A stretch of 17,267 bases of DNA from Treponema sp. (GTDB taxonomy: Bacteria > Spirochaetota > Spirochaetia > Treponematales > Breznakiellaceae). Positions 13,523 through 17,267 of this stretch are shown here, one piece after another (position 1 is the first letter of the stretch; each line of letters begins with the position of its first letter). The notes below the pieces were generated by a model. The model did no database searches, was not told the DNA's origin, and saw nothing but the letters and a program-made list of their open reading frames with translations. Where the stretch lies: assembly GCA_031284195.1 (NCBI GenBank), contig JAITAI010000008.1, positions 1 to 17,267 of the forward strand, read 5' to 3'. The position numbers were made by a program, and so were the translations under genes.

Positions 13523-15301
13523 ATGGAAAAGCGAACGTTGCTGGCAGTGGTGCTTTCAGTTCTCGTTATATCAGGTTATTATATAGTACAGGGTATCTTT
13601 TTTCCGCCCTCAGTTTCTGTGGCTACAGAAGCTGCCGAGGACCCCACTGCCCCGGGAACTTCCCGGGAAAAGCCGGTTTCCAGGACAACTACAGAGACGG
13701 ATCTTACTGAATCGGTAGATGAAGGACCGGTTTCAGAGCAACGGGTGACTATAGACACGGACCTGTTGCAGGTAACCCTCACCAATGCCGGGGGAGATGT
13801 GGTTTCCTATAAGCTCAAGGAACATAAGGAAGGCACCGAAGGGAATGAGTTTGTAGAGATGATCCTGCCTGGTGCAGAGGAGCCCCATGCCTTTACCCTG
13901 GCCTTTGGGGATGCCACGGCGAAGCCGGTACGGTCTTACTTTACGGTAGCTCGTATATCTGAGTATACCGTGGCCTTTTACCGGGATTTTACCATGGGAA
14001 CCGCTGCGGATGAGGGTAGGTTTCGTTTAACCAAAACCTATACCTTTAAACCCCGTGAATATATGTTCGAGCTGACCATACAGTTGGAAGGAGGCCACTC
14101 GACCCCGGGGTTTAATTTCTCTGGATCCGCCTATACCTTGACCTTTGGCCCTCAGATCGGTCCCTATTTTGAAAAATTGGACCAGCGTTATGAGTATCGC
14201 CGCTATTATACCTATACCAACGGTAAACAGAAGCAGGAAAAAGTAAACGACCATGTTCCGCTCAAGATTATGACCCGTCCAAGTTGGGCGGCAATCGCGG
14301 GGAAATACTTTACTTTTATCGCCCTGCCCTATATTAACCAGTATGAGATAGAATTTTCCACCAGACCAGAACCGGGTATTTCCAGCGCTTCCCGGTTCTC
14401 GGTGATCCGCTTGCCGGTGAACAGCTCCCGTACCGAAGATACCTACCGGTTTTACTTAGGTCCCAAGAACCAGAATTCCCTGGTGGTGTATAACAATGGA
14501 AACAACGACTTCAATCTACGGGATATGAATTTAATCAAAGTGGCCAATACCAGCGGCTTCCTGGGGCCTTTGGAAACGGTACTCAAGTGGATTTTGACTT
14601 TCTTCTACCGGATTATTCCGAATTATGGGGTGGCGATTCTGTTTCTTACCCTTCTGGTGAAGGTCCTCTTATTCCCCCTTACCAAGAAGGGTTCTGAATC
14701 GACCCTGAGGATGCAGGTTCTGTCCCCCAAGATCAAAGAGATCCAGACCAAATACAAGGACAATCCCGCCAAGATAAACGCTGAAATGGCGGAATTGTAC
14801 AAGAAGGAAGGGTATAACCCTCTTGCAGGGTGTCTTCCCATGCTCCTGCAATTCCCGATTTTCATTGCCATGTACAATCTCTTTAACAACCATTTCGATC
14901 TCCGGGGGGCTTTGTTCATTCCTGGCTGGATTCCAGACCTTTCCCTCCCTGAATCGATCTTTACTTTTGCCCCTTTCCGCTTACCCCTACTGGGGTGGAG
15001 TGATATCCGTCTTTTACCCTTTATTTATGTTGGTTCCCAGTTGCTCTACGGCAAGATAACCCAGACTCCGGATCAGCAGGGCAATGCCCAGATGAAGATG
15101 ATGCTCTATATCATGCCGATTGTGTTCTTTTTTATTCTCTATGATGTGCCTTCAGGCTTACTCTTGTACTGGATCATCTCCAATCTCTTGTCTCTGGTGC
15201 AACAGGTAGCTATCAATAAATATCTGGCCAAGAAGCGGGCAAGTATGGCTATTGCCAATCCTGAACCGGTGATTGCACCGAAAAAGAAGAAGAAGCGTTA
15301 A
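13523..15301 (+). CDS. yidC: Membrane protein insertase YidC
   Basis: A 592-residue insertase of the inner membrane (the long Gram-negative form). It starts MEKRTLLAVVLSVLVISGYY, a first membrane helix, followed by a large periplasmic domain to about 340 rich in beta strands, including a Pro/Thr/Glu linker. The C-terminal 60KD_IMP core includes WILTFFYRIIPNYGVAILFL, PLAGCLPMLLQFPIFIAMYN and VPSGLLLYWIISNLLSLVQQ. A lysine-rich tail, KKKKKR, ends it. The ATG at 13523 is preferred to the TTG at 13511 because GAGGAG lies just before it (13513-13518) and the protein then starts like the family. It acts with YidD and the Sec translocon; jag follows as in many bacteria. Confidence 0.96.
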   Translation: MEKRTLLAVVLSVLVISGYYIVQGIFFPPSVSVATEAAEDPTAPGTSREKPVSRTTTETDLTESVDEGPVSEQRVTIDTDLLQVTLTNAGGDVVSYKLKEHKEGTEGNEFVEMILPGAEEPHAFTLAFGDATAKPVRSYFTVARISEYTVAFYRDFTMGTAADEGRFRLTKTYTFKPREYMFELTIQLEGGHSTPGFNFSGSAYTLTFGPQIGPYFEKLDQRYEYRRYYTYTNGKQKQEKVNDHVPLKIMTRPSWAAIAGKYFTFIALPYINQYEIEFSTRPEPGISSASRFSVIRLPVNSSRTEDTYRFYLGPKNQNSLVVYNNGNNDFNLRDMNLIKVANTSGFLGPLETVLKWILTFFYRIIPNYGVAILFLTLLVKVLLFPLTKKGSESTLRMQVLSPKIKEIQTKYKDNPAKINAEMAELYKKEGYNPLAGCLPMLLQFPIFIAMYNLFNNHFDLRGALFIPGWIPDLSLPESIFTFAPFRLPLLGWSDIRLLPFIYVGSQLLYGKITQTPDQQGNAQMKMMLYIMPIVFFFILYDVPSGLLLYWIISNLLSLVQQVAINKYLAKKRASMAIANPEPVIAPKKKKKR

Positions 15302-15419
15302 GGGGCATCGAGTTTTCCAGTACGCCTGGAGGTAGGTACAAGGTAATGAGAGAAGCAGTGGTCCGGTGTTTTTTAGGCTCGGTCCACCAAAGCTTGAAAA
15401 TATCGTTTTTTCAAAAGAG

Positions 15420-15532
15420 GCTGTTTCAACAGGTCAATTGGTGAAACCGCAAGCTTAGAAGGGGAACAGGAAACGTGAGACTATTGTTCTCAAAGCCCCT
15501 TTCAAAATCAACCGAATTTTGAACGGGGCTCA
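15420..15532 (-). repeat. Composite two-hairpin repeat, copy C
   Basis: Hairpin 1 is GCTGTTTCA (15420-15428) with TGAAACCGC (15442-15450), 8 of 9 pairs, then CTTAGA (15454-15459). Hairpin 2 is AGCCCCTTTCAAAAT (15494-15508) with ATTTTGAACGGGGCT (15516-15530), 14 of 15 pairs around the loop CAACCGA. The same order is found at 8783-8915. It sits in the yidC-jag spacer, 50 bases before the jag start. No T-run follows, so it is not a standard terminator. The rest of 15302-15419 shows no gene. Confidence 0.7.
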
Positions 15533-15580
15533 CCGTTAAAAAAATTAAAAAACGCAATTTCTTTCACAAGGAGTCTATAT

Positions 15581-16309
15581 ATGGTATACGAATTTGAAGG
15601 CCGTACCGAAAAAGAGGCAATCGATCGGGCAGCGGAAGCGCTTGGTCTTGGTAAGGACGATTTTGATGTGGAAATCCTTGAGGTCCAGCGCTCAGGTCTA
15701 TTCAGAATCAAGAAAGGGTATGTTAAGATCCGGGTTCACCTAAATCAGCCCGCTTTAGGATCCTCCGCACATGCCGAAGAAGCTGATGAACCCCGATCCG
15801 TTCCTCATGAGCAGCGCCGTCAGAAAAAATTCGACGAACCTGAAGCCAAAAACGATTTTGAACAAAAGATAATTGATTTTATAGAAGGTATCGTCCGGCG
15901 AATGGGGTATGAGGGAAAGGCGTCGGTCCTCTTCAGAGAGGAACGGAAGATCGGATTCAAGATTGATTCGGAACATTCTTCTATTTTAATAGGAAAAAAG
16001 GGGAAAAATCTGGATGCCCTCCAGCTCTTGATCAATATTTACGCGGGAAGACAGGGTCGAGAGGATATACGGGTGATCTTGGATACTGAGAATTACCGGA
16101 TTCGCCGGGAGGAGTCTTTAGTCCGCTTGGCCTATACGGTAGCGGATCGGGTACGGGAGAATCATGGTTCAGTCCTCCTGGAACCGATGAATCCCTTTGA
16201 CCGCCGGCTCATCCATACCACTCTGAACGATATTGCGGATGTAGAAACCAAGAGTGAAGGAGAAGGGCTTTACAAACAGGTCCGGGTCTATTACCGGGGA
16301 GCTCACTAG
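15581..16309 (+). CDS. jag: RNA-binding protein Jag / KhpB
   Basis: This 242-residue protein has all three Jag parts. There is a Jag-N domain (about 1-52: MVYEFEGRTEKEAIDRAAEA, then VEILEVQRSGLFRIKKGYVKIRV split over the next stretch), a charged linker (about 60-92), a KH domain with IGKKGKNLDALQLL (137-150), and an R3H domain with the Arg-x3-His signature in RRLIHTTL (R208, H212). Proteins of this family bind RNA and affect cell division and envelope genes in other bacteria, and partner with KhpA. AAGGAG is 7 bases before the ATG. It is downstream of yidC, but the 279-bp spacer with two hairpins suggests that it may be partly separately controlled. Confidence 0.95.
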   Translation: MVYEFEGRTEKEAIDRAAEALGLGKDDFDVEILEVQRSGLFRIKKGYVKIRVHLNQPALGSSAHAEEADEPRSVPHEQRRQKKFDEPEAKNDFEQKIIDFIEGIVRRMGYEGKASVLFREERKIGFKIDSEHSSILIGKKGKNLDALQLLINIYAGRQGREDIRVILDTENYRIRREESLVRLAYTVADRVRENHGSVLLEPMNPFDRRLIHTTLNDIADVETKSEGEGLYKQVRVYYRGAH

Positions 16310-16334
16310 GATCCCCAAAAATCCACGGAAGTAT

Positions 16335-16360
16335 TGATTTATGGGGTCTAGGGTAAATCA
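16335..16360. other. Small hairpin after jag
   Basis: TGATTTA (16335-16341) and TAAATCA (16354-16360) make a 7-bp stem, 25 bases after the jag stop. It has no T-run and may only be an RNA end structure. Confidence 0.3.
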
Positions 16361-16509
16361 GGGCTCCCTGGTACGAGCGGATTGGCGTAATGTGCTGTAT
16401 CGGGGACGGGAGCGCCTTTAACTTATTGAGAACCGTCCTTCCCATCTACGGGGGAAATCAAGGGGTAAGGTTCAAGAAGGGCTGCCCCTTTTCAATTACT
16501 TCGATTACC

Positions 16510-16588
16510 GGGGAAGACCGGGCAGTTCCCCTAGAGCTTTCCCAAACACCGAAGGCTTGGGAAAGTCCCAGGGTCGGCCTAGGGGACT
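16510..16588. other. Strong hairpin with a competing alternative stem
   Basis: AGTTCCCCTAG (16524-16534) pairs with CTAGGGGACT (16579-16588) apart from one bulged T. Inside it, CTTTCCCAA (16537-16545) pairs perfectly with TTGGGAAAG (16557-16565). GGGGAA (16510-16515) can instead pair with TTCCCC (16526-16531), so two structures exclude each other. Smaller pairs exist upstream (GGACGG 16404-16409 with CCGTCC 16433-16438; AAGGGG 16460-16465 with CCCCTT 16485-16490). No known RNA family is recognised. The spacer 16310-16865 has no assignable gene. Confidence 0.5.
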
Positions 16589-16595
16589 GGCGTCC

Positions 16596-16796
16596 TTATG
16601 GCAGGGAGACATCGGTCTGCTGGCCCAGGAAGTCTGCGGAGTATATTTCCGTGGAGTGATCGCCGAAGACGCCGCCGTACATAAACTCTCCGGTGTGAAC
16701 CTTGATGAAGTGGATCGCGCCCCTTGCCGAGAGGTCGGATACATCCCCATAGACCCCCAGGTTCCTGTTACTGCCTGCCATTCCCACGCCAAACAT
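16596..16796 (-). CDS. Unidentified short ORF or gene fragment
   Basis: This 66-codon minus-strand frame has a protein-like composition and GC-rich third positions (GSNRNLGVYGDVSDLS, FIKVHTGEFMYGGVFGDHST). It ends 8 bases before the strong hairpin at 16510-16588. The ATG has no good ribosome site, and a stop lies 3 codons upstream. The plus strand is also open here (16557-16850), so the strand is uncertain. I do not recognise a family. It may be a fragment of a lost gene. Confidence 0.25.
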   Translation of the reverse strand: MFGVGMAGSNRNLGVYGDVSDLSARGAIHFIKVHTGEFMYGGVFGDHSTEIYSADFLGQQTDVSLP

Positions 16797-16859
16797 CGGG
16801 TTTGCTTATCCGCCCTGGTAAAATGTTGTTACACCGCAGGTTCGCTATAGCCGGAACAC

Positions 16860-16888
16860 TGGACAATGGTTGTAATTGTATGTATATT
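16860..16888 (+). promoter_or_regulatory. Promoter of the toxin-antitoxin pair
   Basis: TGGACA (16860-16865), a 17-base spacer and TATATT (16883-16888) give a good sigma-70 type promoter. The transcript would start near 16895, which rules out the in-frame ATG at 16866 and leaves ATG 16911 with a short, purine-rich leader. Confidence 0.55.
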
Positions 16889-16910
16889 GTATGAAACGAA
16901 GAAAGAAAAT

Positions 16911-17156
16911 ATGCCATTATTGCAAGTAAGAGATTTCCCTGAGGATATTTATGAGGAATTTACATTTGAAGCTCATCGGCAGAATAGAACAATAGCCCAA
17001 CAGACAATTATGCTCATAAAAAAAGGACTTGGTGAAGCAATATCAAATAAGGAACGAAGAAGACGTGCTGTAGAAAGGACATTTTCCCGGAATATACCCC
17101 AAGAGGTAAAAGGTGTAGATTATGTAAAATTGGTTCGCGATGATAGGAATAGATGA
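16911..17156 (+). CDS. Ribbon-helix-helix antitoxin (VapB/FitA-like)
   Basis: The 81-residue product has the N-terminal strand and two helices of a ribbon-helix-helix DNA-binding domain (PLLQVRDFPEDIYEEFTFEA, then TIAQQTIMLIKKGL). A basic linker (NKERRRRAVERTF) follows, and a C-terminal tail that would wrap the toxin. Such antitoxins bind both their partner and the promoter, repressing the pair. The start at 16911 is chosen because the longer ATG (16866) lies inside the promoter. Its stop overlaps the next ATG by four bases (ATGA at 17153-17156). The gene is more AT-rich than the housekeeping genes before it, which fits recent acquisition. The family (VapB or FitA type) is inferred from the pattern and the PIN-like partner. 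Confidence 0.7.
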   Translation: MPLLQVRDFPEDIYEEFTFEAHRQNRTIAQQTIMLIKKGLGEAISNKERRRRAVERTFSRNIPQEVKGVDYVKLVRDDRNR

Positions 17157-17267
17157 CAGGATCAATTGATGTCTGTGGGGCAATGGAAATTCTCCTGCAG
17201 AAGGAAAAAGCTGATAAATTTAGCGAAGTATTACAGGAAGCCACCCTTATTATAGCACCGGACTTAT
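17153..17267 (+). CDS. PIN-domain toxin (VapC-like), 3' end outside the window
   Basis: Only 38 codons are present: MTGSIDVCGAMEILLQKEKA, then DKFSEVLQEATLIIAPDL. The first acidic residue (D6, in SIDV) fits the first metal-binding Asp of PIN domains, and the helix and A-P-D-L strand that follow are typical of VapC toxins, which cut RNA. Translation is coupled to the antitoxin through an ATGA overlap. The remaining active-site acids and the end lie outside this window, so activity cannot be judged. Confidence 0.65.
   Translation, partial: MTGSIDVCGAMEILLQKEKADKFSEVLQEATLIIAPDL

Noticed and set aside
16400..16600. RNase P RNA, tmRNA, SRP or 6S RNA
   Set aside because: The conserved sequence signatures of RNase P RNA, tmRNA and SRP RNA are not present, and the long single bubble of 6S RNA is not evident.
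16557..16850. Plus-strand ORF of 97 codons after jag
   Set aside because: It mirrors the minus-strand frame 16596-16796, has no ribosome site and no family I recognise; kept only as an uncertainty.

Overview
The window looks like chromosomal DNA of a spirochaete, most likely a Treponema of the termite-gut kind (for example near T. primitia or T. azotonutricium). This is inferred, without any search, from the mid-range GC, a bacterial lipoprotein with a loose spirochaete-type lipobox, a dCache chemoreceptor, an NAD-linked trimeric [FeFe] hydrogenase, and the block rpmH-rnpA-yidD-yidC-jag.

Layout. 29-403 (-): an HU-like DNA-binding protein whose apparent 5' part is cut off by an in-frame amber codon. 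404-1520: no intact gene, but a six-unit 21-nt degenerate tandem repeat (471-596), a decayed cysteine desulfurase (about 960-1309), a dispersed stem-loop repeat and the hyd terminator. 1521-5702 (-): hydC-hydB-hydA operon for an electron-bifurcating type [FeFe] hydrogenase, with a repeat array and palindrome in front of it. 6512-8680 (-): methyl-accepting chemotaxis protein. 9236-9976 (-): lipoprotein of unknown function, possibly leaderless. 10182-11900 (+): long-chain acyl-CoA synthetase family protein. 12373-16309 (+): rpmH, rnpA, yidD, yidC, jag (ribosomal protein L34, RNase P protein, two membrane-insertion factors and an RNA-binding KH/R3H protein), driven by two overlapping sigma-70 type promoters. 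16310-16865: no assignable gene, but strong and mutually exclusive hairpins. 16911-17267 (+): ribbon-helix-helix antitoxin overlapping a PIN-domain toxin that runs off the window.

How the genes work together: HydC and HydB form an NAD(P)H-oxidising or NAD(P)-reducing module that feeds the H-cluster subunit HydA. RnpA, L34, YidD, YidC and Jag are the usual translation/membrane-insertion housekeeping set. The remaining genes look like independent units.

The most unusual signal is in the spacers rather than the genes. A stem-loop element of about 40 bp occurs five times, plus partial copies, always between genes. Its loop and flank are conserved while its stem changes, partly with compensating changes. 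Two copies carry a second downstream hairpin. These inserts help explain why the spacers inside the yidD-yidC-jag block are so long. Several decayed coding sequences (HU-like with an amber codon, cysteine desulfurase, a possible remnant at 6137-6310) suggest active gene loss here.
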